This document shows, piece after piece, positions 22,505-34,370 of a DNA stretch of 64,000 bases. The stretch is from Blastomyces gilchristii SLH14081 (taxonomy: Eukaryota; Ascomycota; Eurotiomycetes; Onygenales; Ajellomycetaceae): contig NW_003101635.1 of the NCBI RefSeq assembly GCF_000003855.2, forward strand, positions 73,799-137,798. Reading direction: 5' to 3'. The notes under the pieces were generated by a model. The model did not search any database and was not told the origin of the DNA. It was given only the letters and a program-made list of their open reading frames with translations. A program made the translations under genes and the position numbers. Every line of letters begins with the position of its first letter. Position 1 is the stretch's first letter.

Positions 22505-23798
22505 GTTTAAGATCATGAATAAAGATCAGTAAATAGAAAGATGTTAAAAGCTCTTCATTTAATATAAGACAGTGTAAGCTGAAGTATGTGAAGTATGATA
22601 TAAGATTACTCACTTTTCTACACTCAGTGAGGTATTTATAACACTTATCTTATATATTTACTTTCTCAAAGTTGTGCAAGATTCATTTGAAAAACTTATT
22701 CTATATTTATGAAAATGAATATTGCTTCAGATCTGTGAGATTTATCTTTTTATTAATTATTCATAATATCTTTACTTTTCTGTGTACAAATACAGTAGAT
22801 TTTAAGACTTATAAAAATTCTGTTAATGATCTGTCTATGAGTTCATACTCAATCTGATAATATAATTGTATTTGACTTAGTCAGCTGATTGCAGTATTAT
22901 TTTTTCACTAATTATTAAAGCTTAATAACTTCAGTAGATTTTCTGACTTAATATATTTTATATTCAGATTCTCATTCTGTGTAGTAGTCTCAGATAATAT
23001 ATACACTTCTGAAGAGATTATAAACAATTATGAGAAAATCTTCAGATTCAGTATAATTATCTATCTGTGTAAATATTCAATCTCTTACTACAGATGTATA
23101 ACCTGGTTTTCTCTATTCTTATTAATAATGATAATTATATCAGTAAAGCTTCTTATAGTGAATACTTGATCTGTAGTAAATATTAATTATTGCTTAACTT
23201 CTGTTTTAGTCTGTCACTGTGTACACAAGATCTTAATCTTATTTAGTATTCTTATATATATATAAAGCTTTGATTCTGATTCAGTGATCTCAGTTACTTT
23301 TCTTACTACTTTAAGTAAACTCTCTGAGAGGTTCTGTATATGTTTCAGTTCAGATAGCAAAGAAGAGTATTATTCATATTAATTATCAAAGATATTCATT
23401 TCAGTGATTTCTTCTTAATTATGCAGTATCTATTATTATATTATGATATAATTTCTGATTTTCATTTTCTATTATCATTGTACAACTCTGATGATAATTA
23501 TGTCTCTTTTATTCTTCTGAGTAGAGAGCAGATATCTTTGAATCTGATTCATCACTCTTATTCTCTTTCTCACATCTTATCTGTTCACATACATAACATT
23601 CATCTGAGTGTGAAGTTTTCTCTTAATAAGCAGAGCAGTATTAAACAGATGCTCTTTCACTTATCACTTCTTTATATACTATCTTTTGAGATGTTTTAGA
23701 ATCACACTGATATGATAACTATAAATCACTTCATAGACAGAATTATCATACTCTGAAGAAGTCTGCACTTCTCACTGACTTTTAGACATGCTATCAGA

Positions 23799-23965
23799 TG
23801 TGATTCAAAGATTGCTTAAGTCAGCATATAATTACAGGTATATACTGACTTCTTATATACATTATCTAAATTAATTAGTGACTGCTAGAGCCTCTTTTTC
23901 ATTTATAAGTGTGTTCAGAAGCAGCTGTGTTATTATCGGGCGGTTCTACATTCTTCTGAACTACA
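23799..23965 (-). repeat. Element D' 5' LTR (167 bp)
   Basis: Starts TGTG and ends TACA (CACA in D). Same 167-bp length as both D LTRs at 43534-43700 and 51555-51721, and the same internal flank GACATGCTATCAGA as the D 5' LTR. Confidence 0.88.
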
Positions 23966-24714
23966 AATATATATAAGAGTTACTGCATTTCTTATACAAT
24001 CTTCTTAGTATACTATGAAGTATATCTATGATATTCTTGCAATAACTCTGTAGCTCATGAGCTTGCTATTCAAGTAAGATAGTTAAGCTCTCTTATACAG
24101 CTTTTTAAATAACTATCTATGTAATACTACTGACTAGTTACTACTTCAGTTCTGTTATATTACAATTCAAATTACTTAATCTGATTATAATTTTAAATTA
24201 ATTAGGGTCTATTAATAAACTGATATAGTCTTATACATCTAGACTGAGACTGATCTGACTTCACTCTCTGAGAGAAACTCTATATTATTTTCTAGAGTAT
24301 ATACATCTCTATTTTGGCAGAAATCGGAGATTTCAGAACTTACTATATATTTTAATATAATCTCTTCAATCACTCTACTATTACTGTGACCTCTACACTT
24401 CTGCATTTATTATAAAGATAGAGAGATTAAGATTGAAAATTCTCTGAATTATAAGAGAAATATATTATCTGAAGTTCATAACTTTACTTACATTTTTAAA
24501 TGAAAATTTCATCTTAATCTGAGCTAGTTTAATACTCATAAGATATAAGTAATATATATTATTAATCTTCTTGAAGGCATCTCTGCAACTACTTAGATTA
24601 TTAAGAAGAGAGAGCTTAAGCATATCAATACTATTATATCTTAAGAAGAATTCAAAGACTTTCTATTAAATCAGGTTGAAGATTATTATAACTGCAGCTT
24701 TATAGCAGTATAGC
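23966..24714 (+). mobile_element. Element E, part 1 (gag N-terminal side)
   Basis: Old plus-strand gypsy element E. Near 24640-24712 the frame EEFKDFLLNQVED fits the gag capsid pattern (W-x-x-F-K-x-F-L), and it breaks off exactly at the C1 insertion. The 5' LTR of E was not recognised; the region 23966-24400 shows no named motif. Confidence 0.5.
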
Positions 24715-25007
24715 TGTGATAAGCTGCGCCTGATCATTATATAGACTATTTCTTAACACTTCATAGATTTCACTGAAAGCTCTGATTCTCAGTCATTCTC
24801 AATCACAAATCCTCAGCTGAAAAACCCATAGAATTTCTATTCTTTCACCCTGAAGCTCCACCGCGTACACACTGCATACATGTATAAATATTCACTTTAA
24901 TCACTGATTCTCACACTTTCTCTTTCTTTTTCTTCTTTAACATTTTTCACTTTGTTATATAAGACCTATAAATAGTATACTGATCTATTCATTGTAGGTC
25001 TCTTACA
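24715..25007 (+). repeat. C1 5' LTR
   Basis: Begins TGTGATAAGCTGCGCC, ends GGTCTCTTACA. A pyrimidine-rich run (TTTCTCTTTCTTTTTCTTC) precedes a TATATAAGACC-like sequence near 24955, a plausible promoter. Confidence 0.88.
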
Positions 25008-25099
25008 CTTGAAAAACATTCATCATGTTCTTATTAGAAATGATTATTCTCATTAGAAACAATTATTCATTGAGAAGATATTCAAACATGTAATGATGT

Positions 25100-26450
25100 G
25101 TAAGAAATAGAGAAATAATCAAACAGTTAAGCAGACACTGAGTTCTCAGATAGAAGCTTACTCATCGGTCACTCTGGCCTCACAACAAGATCTTATGAAG
25201 AGAACAAGATCTTATAAATAGTATATCAGTGAAAGACCTGAGAGTTCTGACACAGGTGTATGAGATATTCATATGATTACACATATCTGACAAACGATAC
25301 AGCTATGTCTACTGATAATATGAGAGAACTCTTAAATGTGAGCATAGATACAGTGTCACAGTGACTTCAAGTAATGTTGAAATTATAACAGCAATAGATA
25401 GCTGATATGCATGCCACTCAATAACATTAATATGAAGAGATTCAATGATTGTCTCAATAAGAAATCTCTACACAGATAATCTCAATACTGATAGAATTGA
25501 ATATGAATATAATACAAACACTGAAGAAATGCTTAGATACTTCTGCATATTTCAATACTTCTAATCTCACTCTCTACTCATCATGAAGAGTGAAAATGCT
25601 TGTGAAACTAAGTGTAAATGAAGATATCATCAGTTTGCTAACTAATCAAGTTTGATATATTAATGAATAATTAAAGAATTCTGTAAAACAGAAGTTTTAT
25701 TCATGAATAGAAGTATGTGAATGAGCATTGTGAATATCTGATAATATTATCAAATATCTTGATATTCTGTTCTGAGACACTGCTATGTAATAGAAAGCAT
25801 TAGATTGATTACAGAGTACTTAACAGAGAAACACTTCTCTCATAATATTCATTTCTGACTTCAATATCAAGATTATAGAAGCAGGTGATCAATCTTGAAA
25901 GAACTGAATGAAGATTAGTATACTTAATAAGACAGTAACTTTCAAACACTTACAGACTCTTATAAGTGTAGACAAAGACCAGACTTATGACGATTTCTGC
26001 ATATAACTTCAGACATTGAATGATCATCTTATCAAGCTCAAGAGTATACAGAACAGTGATAGAAGATATTACATCTCAGTCACTTATACATCTATACTGA
26101 GAAATAACAACAATGATGCAGATGTCATGAACTGAGTAGAGTTTAATATCAATGTATAAGCAAGGGTCTCTGCCGTCTGAACAGGCTTTCAAGTTTCTGA
26201 GATCACTTTAAAAGAAGTCACTGATTAATGTTAATAAGAAGTGTGTATCAACTATAACTGATCAGAACACATTACTTTCAACTGCTGATTAGTCTACATA
26301 TCTTCTCACTTAAAGAATGAATTAACATCTGTCTGTATCAACCACATTGCATTGAAGAAAGATTCAGAGAATAACTATGAGAATACTCTGATGAAATAGG
26401 GAAAAGATTAGCTTCTGTTCAAATTTAAAAACAAAAGCTTGAAGAGATTG
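25100..26450 (+). pseudogene. C1 gag remnant
   Basis: Homologous to the open gag start of C2 (32957). A retroviral-type zinc knuckle is at 26244-26285 with spacing C-x2-C-x4-H-x4-C; the second Cys has become Tyr. C3 keeps all four ligands at the equivalent place. Stops occur throughout. Confidence 0.75.
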
Positions 26451-26479
26451 AATAATAATAATTTAAAGAGAAAATGAGA

Positions 26480-26870
26480 ATGAATGCAATTCTTGTATCT
26501 ACTGTGATTAATAATATGTATAATATGAAAGCTATGATAGACAGCAGTATATGTTATTATGCAATGATTAAATCTTTAGTTATAAGATATTACAATCTTC
26601 AGTATATTCGTTTATCAAAACTCTGACTTCTCACAGAATTTGATGACTTAAAAGACATTTATATCTGTTACATGATAAAGTTGAACATAGATGTCAGAGA
26701 ATATCAATGTGAAGATGTCTATATATATGAAGTTAATAATCTCAATTATAATCTTATGTTAGAACTTATCTGATTATCTGAACAAGGTATCTTATTAAAC
26801 ACTTAAAATAGAAGCTTAATATTCTCTAATAATGATAGAATTCACAAAGATAATATTCACAAGACTATAA
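26480..26870 (+). pseudogene. C1 protease remnant
   Basis: Starts MNAILVSTV; the active-site region reads MIDSS where retropepsins have LIDSG. C3 has the same region open for 97 codons at 41489-41196 with IIDSD. Both have lost the catalytic-loop Gly. The reading continues into the flap-like and NLNYNLMLEL strand. Confidence 0.72.
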
Positions 26871-27229
26871 ATCTGACACAGATCTCTATCAACACCTATG
26901 AAATACTCTGAAAAGGAAGTCACTGAAAAGATCATTAATAGCAGAATTATATAGTAATCTATTCTATCAGTCTGACTGATATTAAGAAAGCTCTAGAGAA
27001 GTTATTCTGTACTATAATAACAGATTCTTATACAAAACTCTCTTAATAATATCACAAATATCTAGATATCTTTTAATAAGACAACATTATAAATATACCC
27101 TTCTTACAAGGCTTTGAAGTAGATCACAGTATCAAGTTAGAAAAGAAGAATGATAAGAATCTCAAGTCATCATAAGACCTTCTTTATAATATGTCTTAAG
27201 ATGAACTTCTTCTTCTTTAGAAGACACTC

Positions 27230-28340
27230 AATGATCTATTGAATAAGAGATTCATATATGTTAGTAACACTTTCACTGCAGCTTCTATTCTCTTTATAAA
27301 GAAATCAGGTGAAGAACTCTGATTCTGTATGAACTATTAAGAATTGAACAGATTAACTAAGAAGAACTACTATTCTTTATTCTCTTATCAATGAAACCCT
27401 AGCTCATATCAGACAAGCTTGATAATTTATAAAACTAGATATTATCATCATATTTTATAAAATTCATATCACTGAAGAAGATGAATAGCTTACAGTATTT
27501 CAAATATATTATAATCTTTTTGAATGAATAGTTACACTCTTTGAACTGATTAATACTCTCAGTACATTTCAGAAGTAGATCAACTGAGCACTTCAGAATT
27601 TCCTTAATAAATTTATATCTGTATATCTTAATGACATTCTCATCTTCACTGATAAATTCAGAAAAGAACATCAAGAACACATGTGAAGAGTATTATAATA
27701 ATTACAAGAAGCAGAACTATCAATAGATATTGACAAGTATGACTTCAAAGTCAAGAGTATTAAATATCTAGGTTTTATCATAGAAGCTGGTAAGGGAATT
27801 CAAATGAATCTCAAGAAAGTCTCTGTCATTCTTGAATGAGAAGCTTCACATACTGTGAAAGATGTATAAAACTTCATCAGATTTGCTTACTTCTATCAGT
27901 GATTTATATGAAACTTCTCAGATATTATAAGATCACTTATAGAACTCATCAGAAAGAACTCAGTATTTCAGTAAGTAGCAGACACTGAAGCTGCATTTAC
28001 ACAGAGTAAGAAGATGTTCATCAACATCTCTCTGTAAATAACATTTAATCTTAATTATAAAATTGTTATTAAAGCTGACTTCTCTAACTATGTTACAGAG
28101 AGAGTTATATTGTAATATAATAATGAAGATATCTTATAATTATGTATCTTTATATCTAAGAAACTGAGTTCTGCTCAATACAACTATGAGATCTATGATA
28201 AGAAACTTCTTACAATTATACACTATCTAGAAGAATGAAACTCTGAACTCTGAAGTATCTCTGAATTTAAGATAATCACAGATTATAAGAATCTCAAGTA
28301 TTTTACAACTATCTATAAACTCACTGAATAACAGATGTAA
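27230..28340 (+). pseudogene. C1 reverse transcriptase/RNase H remnant
   Basis: Motifs in order: FIKKSGEEL then a W-to-TGA change and FCMNY (family LRFCVDYRxLN), the KLDI strand, and the catalytic box at 27624-27635 reading YLND (Asp to Asn). RNase H follows to about 28340 with an LTE-x-Q-x-R-W-type end in which Arg and Trp are stop codons. Confidence 0.85.
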
Positions 28341-29945
28341 TGATCTGAGTTCTTAAGCCACTTTCATTTTATAATACACTACTGTCTCAGCAGTCAGAAC
28401 TTGATGACAGATGCTCTCTTATAATAAGAACAAGATATATCTTTCAATGTAACAGACATCTAGTGAATGAACAGAGAACATCAGCTTCTAGATTCAAAGA
28501 TATTAGTTAATCAAGATGAAACAACTCATGACACTATACATACTTCTCTGATAAGAATATTCTCTCTTCAAACTATTATCAATACTGATACTGACACTGA
28601 CACTGATATTAATACTAATATCTCAACTTCTTCTGAATCTATACTAAATGAATTATAATATATAACAGCTTAAACTGACGAACTTCTTTAAACACTCACT
28701 GAAGCAGTATATCAAGAAGTACTCTGATTTCTCTCAGAACTACATATAAGAACTAACATCTCAGAATACTCAATTGATGATAATAACACTCTATAGTCTC
28801 ATAAACAATGTTGAGTTCTTCACATCAAACTCTTACACATCTGAATAATGCAAGACATGCATGATTTGTGTATAACTGATCACTCAGATTATGAATAATT
28901 ATACTGAATAATCTCTCAAGAGATCTACTGATCTGAGATATTAAACAGCATTAGATATTTTATTTGAAACTGTAATTAGTATTCTTCTATCATCTTGTGA
29001 AAGAATTATAGAAAAGATCTACTGAAATCACTCAATATCTCTGATAGAATCTGATAAGATATAGTAATTGACTTCACTGTTAATCTCTCTGAGAGTAAGA
29101 ATTGTAAGAACATTCTGATCATTGTGAACTGATTAAGCAAAGATATAATATTTAAATCTTGTAATAAGATGAATACTGAATAAGTCACTGAAACTTTTCT
29201 ACAGAGCTTATTTTATTAAATGTATGAATTGCTGAGATCTATAGTATCAGATCAGAGTTATTAATTTATAAGCACTCTCTGAACAAGAATCTATTAAGTT
29301 CTCAGAATTATATATCATTTGTCAACTATCTATCACTCTGAGGCTGATGACATGTCAGAATAGATAATTCAGACTGTAAAGAATTATCTTTATAAGTTCT
29401 GTAATCATTTATAAGATAATTGATATAATCTTCTTCTACACACAGAGATTGCTATCAACAGCTGAGATACTGTCTTAACAGATATAAGCTCATTCTTTGT
29501 TACACACAGTTATCACATGAAAGTATTGAATCTTCTAGAAATTATGCATTTCACACTGAATCTCTACAGTTCAATTCAGATCACTAATAATATAGTAATG
29601 AAGCTCTGAGATGCCTGTGACTGAGCAGAGATCTTTATAACAACTGTGAAACAAGATCAAGAGAATTAAATCAATGTTCACTGAGATTCTGTTAAGCAAT
29701 ATAAGATAGAAGACTTGATAGAATTGAATCTCAAGAACATATGAATCACATGTTCATCTTGTACACTGAATTACTGTTATATCAAGTATAAAGTGATAGA
29801 AGTTCTAGATAGTTATAACTACTATCTTAACATATCATCAGAGATTCATGATGTTTTTCACATAAGCTTACTCTACTGTGCTGTCACTGATCTATTCTCT
29901 TCTCAACTGATTTCTGACTGACAGCTGTCAGAAATCATAGAAGAA
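28340..29945 (+). pseudogene. C1 integrase remnant
   Basis: A linker with an Asp-Thr repeat (28575-28620) leads to the zinc-binding part, then the DDE core around 29060-29500, where an ESKNCKNILIIVN-like strand and an SDQS motif can be read. A GPY/F-like part lies at about 29760-29870. It is decayed. Confidence 0.75.
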
Positions 29946-29949
29946 GATA

Positions 29950-30085
29950 ATGATCTTGAATGAGAGATTGAAGATATTCTTGATAAGAGACTCTGTGACT
30001 ATGACTGATAATATCTTGTAAAATGAGTCAGCTATGATTGTCTCACCTGAACTCTAAGTTCTGTGTTATTCAAGACTGCAGCTCT
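29950..30085 (+). pseudogene. C1 chromodomain remnant
   Basis: Reads EIEDILDKRLCDYD, then YLVKW and a CLTWTLSSVL-type end once TGA is read as Trp: the chromodomain W-x-V-E-x-I-L-D...YLVKW pattern. It lies at the C-terminus of integrase, just before the polypurine tract. C2 (43410-43530) and C3 (38085-37955) have the same module. Confidence 0.75.
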
Positions 30086-30128
30086 TGACTGATGAGAACT
30101 ATACATGATCAGAGAAGAAGGAGACTAA

Positions 30129-30421
30129 TATGACAGACTGCAACTGATCACTATATAGACTATTTCTTTACACTTCATAGAGTTCACTGAAAGCTCTGAT
30201 TCTCAGTCATTCTCAATCATCAATTCTCAGCTGAAAAACTCATGAAATTCCTATTCTTTCACTTCAAAGCTTCACTGTGTATATATTATATATGTGTATA
30301 AATAGTCACTCTGAACACTGATTCTTGCACTTTCTCTTTCTTTTTCTTCTTTAACATTTTTCACTTTGTTATATAAGACCTATAAATATTATACTGATTT
30401 ATTCAGTGTAGATCTCTTATA
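30129..30421 (+). repeat. C1 3' LTR
   Basis: Begins TATGACAGAC (TGTGACAGGC with two G-to-A changes) and ends CTCTTATA. 293 bp, equal to its partner. Confidence 0.87.
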
Positions 30422-31840
30422 ATAAAAGTTTAACTTATTATATTAATAAGATGATAAGAATTCTTTCAATTTCAATATAAGATTTAATGAATATTAGAAG
30501 GAATTAACTGATAATTTAAATTAATTAAAGACACAGCTTTATCTCATAAAGATAACTTATAAGATATAAATAATAATATCACAGTATCAGAGTTCATTAA
30601 TTAATTATACTGAGCTTGTTAACTTAACTTCTCAGATCTATTTAAATAATCAATACTCTGAGAAAAAGATTAATAAGACTCTTTCTAAGTAATCAATGAT
30701 AGAATCTAAATAATACTGTAACAGCTTTAGTGCAGATAATATAAAGAAGAATTTTAAGTATTTCAATTCTTCACTCACTGTAAAGAAATATTAAAAAAGA
30801 TTTGATAAAGATCTCTGCTTTAACTGCAGAGCTGATAATTACTATACTAGTAATTATAAATGGCTGAAGAAGAAAAGAAATTGAGAAGATATCTTCTTAA
30901 AGTTAACTTCTCTTCTGATAAATATATTCATAGAAGATAAAGAAGAGAAAAAAATAAAGAATTAATAATTCTCCATATCTCTAAGTTTATATCATGATTA
31001 CAATGAATATTCTGAATGAGAAGATATTAGTAAAATATCTACTTAACTTCAGAGTAAATACTAACTTCATATTCTATTTCTTTTCTTCTATAAAGAATTG
31101 AAAGAAGATAGATCTGTCAGATTATATGAAATTTACTGATGAAATGAAATATCACTGTTTTAATATAATTCAAGTGAAGTGTGTGATCACAGACTTAGAA
31201 GAAATCTTCAAAGAGAGCAGTCTACTTCTTTACACTATTAATTTTTTAGATAAGAAGGTCATTCTAGATCCTCTATAATTAAGAGAAAACAATTCTCTCA
31301 TTAACTGAGTTACTTAGATGTGATGATACTATCTCACTGATGAAGAGACAGTAATAGAGAAATCTGAAGAGTTTTATCAGAAGAATCTTGAGAAAAAGAT
31401 AAAGTTAATATGCTGTGTAGCAGAGAACTTAAGAATAGATAAAGAAGTCATCATTCTCACTGCAAGATTACTAACAGTATCTGTCATTGAAGATGAAGGA
31501 ATATAATATCTCTTTACAGATTATAAGAATGTCTTTTCAGAAAGAGAAGCAGTGAAGTTTTCCAATATCAAGATATAATATAAGATCTGCTTTGAAGATG
31601 ATAGAACAGCACTGTACAGATCTCTTTACAACTTATCAGTAAAGAAATTGAATATTCTGCACAAATATCTTGAAAAAGTGCAATTGAAGAACTGAATATA
31701 CTTATCAAAGAGTTCAGCAGAGACATTTATACTATTTATACTCAAGAAGAATGATAGACTGTCTTTATATAAACTACAGAGACTTTAATAAGATAACAGT
31801 TAAGAATTACTATTTATTATTATTAATTAACAAGATGATT
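30422..31840 (+). pseudogene. Element E, part 2 (gag end, protease, RT start)
   Basis: A zinc knuckle at 30816-30857 reads C-x2-C with the His and last Cys both changed to Tyr. The RT begins near 31690 with a SKSSAE segment and LKKNDRLSLYKLQ (family KKDGRLRLCVDYRxLN). The RT stops at the MITE, before the catalytic box; what follows the MITE is already integrase, so the intervening sequence has been lost. Confidence 0.65.
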
Positions 31841-32347
31841 AATTAATTAACATGTGACTATGTCTGAAATCAGAATCAGAATATTAAATGATCTCATTTT
31901 CAATTTAACTGATCTTATTACATGATTTTAAGATTAGATAGTTGTCTTATACTATCTCAGTGAGACTTACTGTCTACTCTTATTACATTTTTCAAATGAG
32001 ATCATGATTTTCTCTTCTCAATTTAAATTATTTTTATTGCTTTAAAGGACTTTAAATCTCATTTAACTATTATCAAAAAGTGTTACTTTTTAAAAAATTA
32101 AAAATTGTTCAAAAAGAATCTTAAAATGTCTAAAAATAGTAACTTTATACCAAGAATAAGATTAAATGAGATTAAATGAGATCACTTTCTTATATTTTCC
32201 AAGTCATGGTCTCATTTTTAGATCTGATATATAGTTACTTTGCATGTTTTTTTAATGATTTATCTCAGCAGGATTCATGCCAAGAAATGTATAGAATCAG
32301 ATCAAATGAAATCAAATATAAAATTCATAATTTCAGCAGTCAGTCTA
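31841..32347. mobile_element. hAT-type MITE copy 3, inverted, left end eroded
   Basis: Reverse-complement match to the 506-bp MITE over nearly its whole length, heavily mutated. The right end CAGTCTA (32341-32347) is clear; the other terminus is degraded and no 8-bp TSD is found. The flanking E sequence jumps from RT to integrase across it. Confidence 0.82.
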
Positions 32348-32469
32348 CTCTGAATTGACTGATCTATTTCTATATATTATTATTTATAATTATGATGCTC
32401 TGAAATTGTTAATAACAGATTAAGAATTTGTCTTCATCAGTAAATACTGATCAGCTTTTTACTATTATC
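32348..32469 (+). pseudogene. Element E, part 3 (integrase core piece)
   Basis: A short integrase fragment: the frame reads TD then EFVFISKY, matching the DRGSxFxSxF part of the DDE core. It continues at 52132 after C2, whose TTATC duplication marks the break. Confidence 0.55.
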
Positions 32470-32831
32470 AGTGACAGGCTGCGCCTGATCAATTAGATAG
32501 ACTATTTCATTACACTTCACAGATTTCAATGATTTCAATCACTTCATTCTTGAACATGTATGCTCTGATTCTCAGCCATTCTAAATCACTGATCCTCAGC
32601 CGCCACTCTGATTCTCAGCTATTCTCAATCACTGATTCTCGGCTGTCATGAACATGTATAGATTCTTTCACCTCAAAGCCTCACCATGTACATCATCACA
32701 TACACATATAAATATTCACTTCAATTACTGATTCTTGCACTTTCTCTTTCTTTTTCTTCTCTAACATTTTTCTCTTTGTTATATAAGATCTATAAATATT
32801 ATACTGATCTATTGAGTGTAGATCTCTTATA
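32470..32831 (+). repeat. C2 5' LTR (362 bp)
   Basis: Longer than the C1 and C3 LTRs because a segment of about 50 bp around CTCTGATTCTCAGCCATTCT is tandemly duplicated (32570-32650). The first base is A instead of T. Confidence 0.88.
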
Positions 32832-32956
32832 CTAGAAAAATTTTCATTATCTTCTTATTAGAAATAATTATTCACACATTATCTTCTTATTAGAAATAAT
32901 TATTCATTGAGAGATATCTAAACATGTAACAACACATAGAAAAGAGAAACAGTTAA

Positions 32957-34370
32957 ATGAATACTGAGTTCTCAGATAGACGCTTACTCATCAGTTACTC
33001 TGACTCTGTAATAAGATCTTACAAGAGAATGTCAGTGAAAGACATGAGAGTTCTGACACTTAGATATATAAGATATTCATATAATTACACTTTTTCAGAT
33101 TTCATAGATATCATATATTCAACAAATAACATATCTAATAATAATATGAGAGAACTCTCAAACATAAGCATAGATGTAATATCACAGTGACTTTGAGTAA
33201 TATTGAAATTATAACAGTAATAGATAACAGACATATATACAACTTAATAACTTCAATATAAAGAGATTTAATAATTAACTTAATAAAGAATCTATACAAT
33301 TTCAACATCTACAGAATTAAATACAAAAGCATTGAAAGAATGCTTAAATACTTCTACATATTTTAACACTTCTTATCTCACTCTTTACTCATCATGAAGA
33401 ATGAAAATACTTGTAAAACTGAGTGTAGATAAAGATATCATCAGTTTACTAATTAATCAAGATTGATATATTAATGAATGATTGAAGAATCATGTGAAAT
33501 AGAAGTATCATTCATGAATAAAAGCATGTGAATCAGTGTTATGAATATCTGATAGTATTATCAAATATCTTGATATTCTGTTCTGAGACACTGCCATGCA
33601 ACAGAAAGTGTTAAATTTATTACAGAGCACTTAACAGAGAAACACTTCTCTTACAATATTTATTCCTGACTTTGACATTAAAATCTTAAAAGCAGGTGAT
33701 TAATCTTGAGAGAATTGAATAAAGATTAGTATACTTAAGAAGATATTAACTTTCAAACTCTTACAAACTCTTATAAGTGTAAATGAAGACTCAACTTATG
33801 AAGACTTCTACACACAGCTCTGAATATTGAATAATTATCTTATCAAGCTCAAGAGTATACAGAATAGTGACAGAAGATGTTACATCTCAGTCACTTATAC
33901 ACCTGTGCTGAAGAGAAGTAACAGCAATGATGCAGATATTATGAACTGAATAGATTTAAATATCTATACATAAGCAAGAGTTTCTGTCATTTAAACAGGC
34001 TTCTGAGTTCCTGAAATCACTTCTGAGAAAGTCACTGATCAATATCAATGTGAAGTATATATCAACTATAACTGATCAGAATACATTGCTTTCAACTACT
34101 GATTAACCTATGTATCTTCACACTTAAGAGAAAGACTGACATCTTCTCACTTGAGAGAAAGATCAGTGTTTTCTCATTTAAAGAATGAATCAGTGCCTGT
34201 CTGTGTCAATCACATTGCAGTGAAGGAAGATTCAGAAGATAACTATGAGAATGTCTCAATGAAACAGGGAAAAGATTAGATTCTGTTCAAATTCACAAAC
34301 AGAAGCTTGAAGAGATCAGATAACAATGATTTAAAGAGAAAATAATAATAAATGCAATTCTTGTATCTAC
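32957..34370 (+). pseudogene. C2 gag remnant
   Basis: The first 77 codons are open and begin MNTEFSDRRLL, homologous to the starts in C1 and C3, giving a likely gag start. The zinc knuckle at 34058-34099 has lost all four ligands: each Cys and the His reads Tyr. Protease sequence follows from about 34350. Confidence 0.75.

Larger units (their letters stand above)
21624..23798 (-). pseudogene. Element D' gag remnant
   Basis: Between the B1 insertion and the 5' LTR, on the minus strand. From about 23420 to 23200 a helical Leu/Lys/Glu-rich frame reads LLSELKHIQNLSESLLKVV and onward, typical of a retroelement gag N-terminal half, with stops at likely Gln/Arg/Trp codons. The same region exists in D at 50381-51300. 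The SINE at 22121-22490 splits its C-terminal part. No zinc knuckle was read. Confidence 0.55.
8742..23965 (-). mobile_element. LTR element D', Ty3/gypsy, 3' LTR missing
   Basis: Minus-strand gypsy element homologous to D at 43534-51721. Reading downward: 5' LTR 23965-23799, gag about 23700-21630, protease about 13755, RT/RNase H about 13400-11900, integrase about 11800-10560, then an extra 3' ORF about 9850-8760. It is interrupted by B1 (13844-21618) and the SINE (22121-22490). The part matching D 43534-44680, including the 3' LTR, is absent; a hAT-type end abuts it at 8733. All frames are decayed. Confidence 0.88.
24715..30421 (+). mobile_element. Complete LTR element C1, Ty3/gypsy chromovirus
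   Basis: 293-bp LTRs at 24715-25007 and 30129-30421. Internal order on the plus strand: gag with knuckle, protease, RT, RNase H, integrase, chromodomain, then a purine-rich tract before the 3' LTR. Flanks are ATAG and ATAA, an acceptable but mutated TSD. It sits inside the gag of element E, which resumes at 30422. Every domain carries stops. Confidence 0.9.

Noticed and set aside
28575..28620. Short ACTGAC/GATACT repeats as a CRISPR-like or regulatory array
   Set aside because: They lie in the pol linker of C1, encode Asp-Thr repeats, and have no spacers. No CRISPR array exists in the window.
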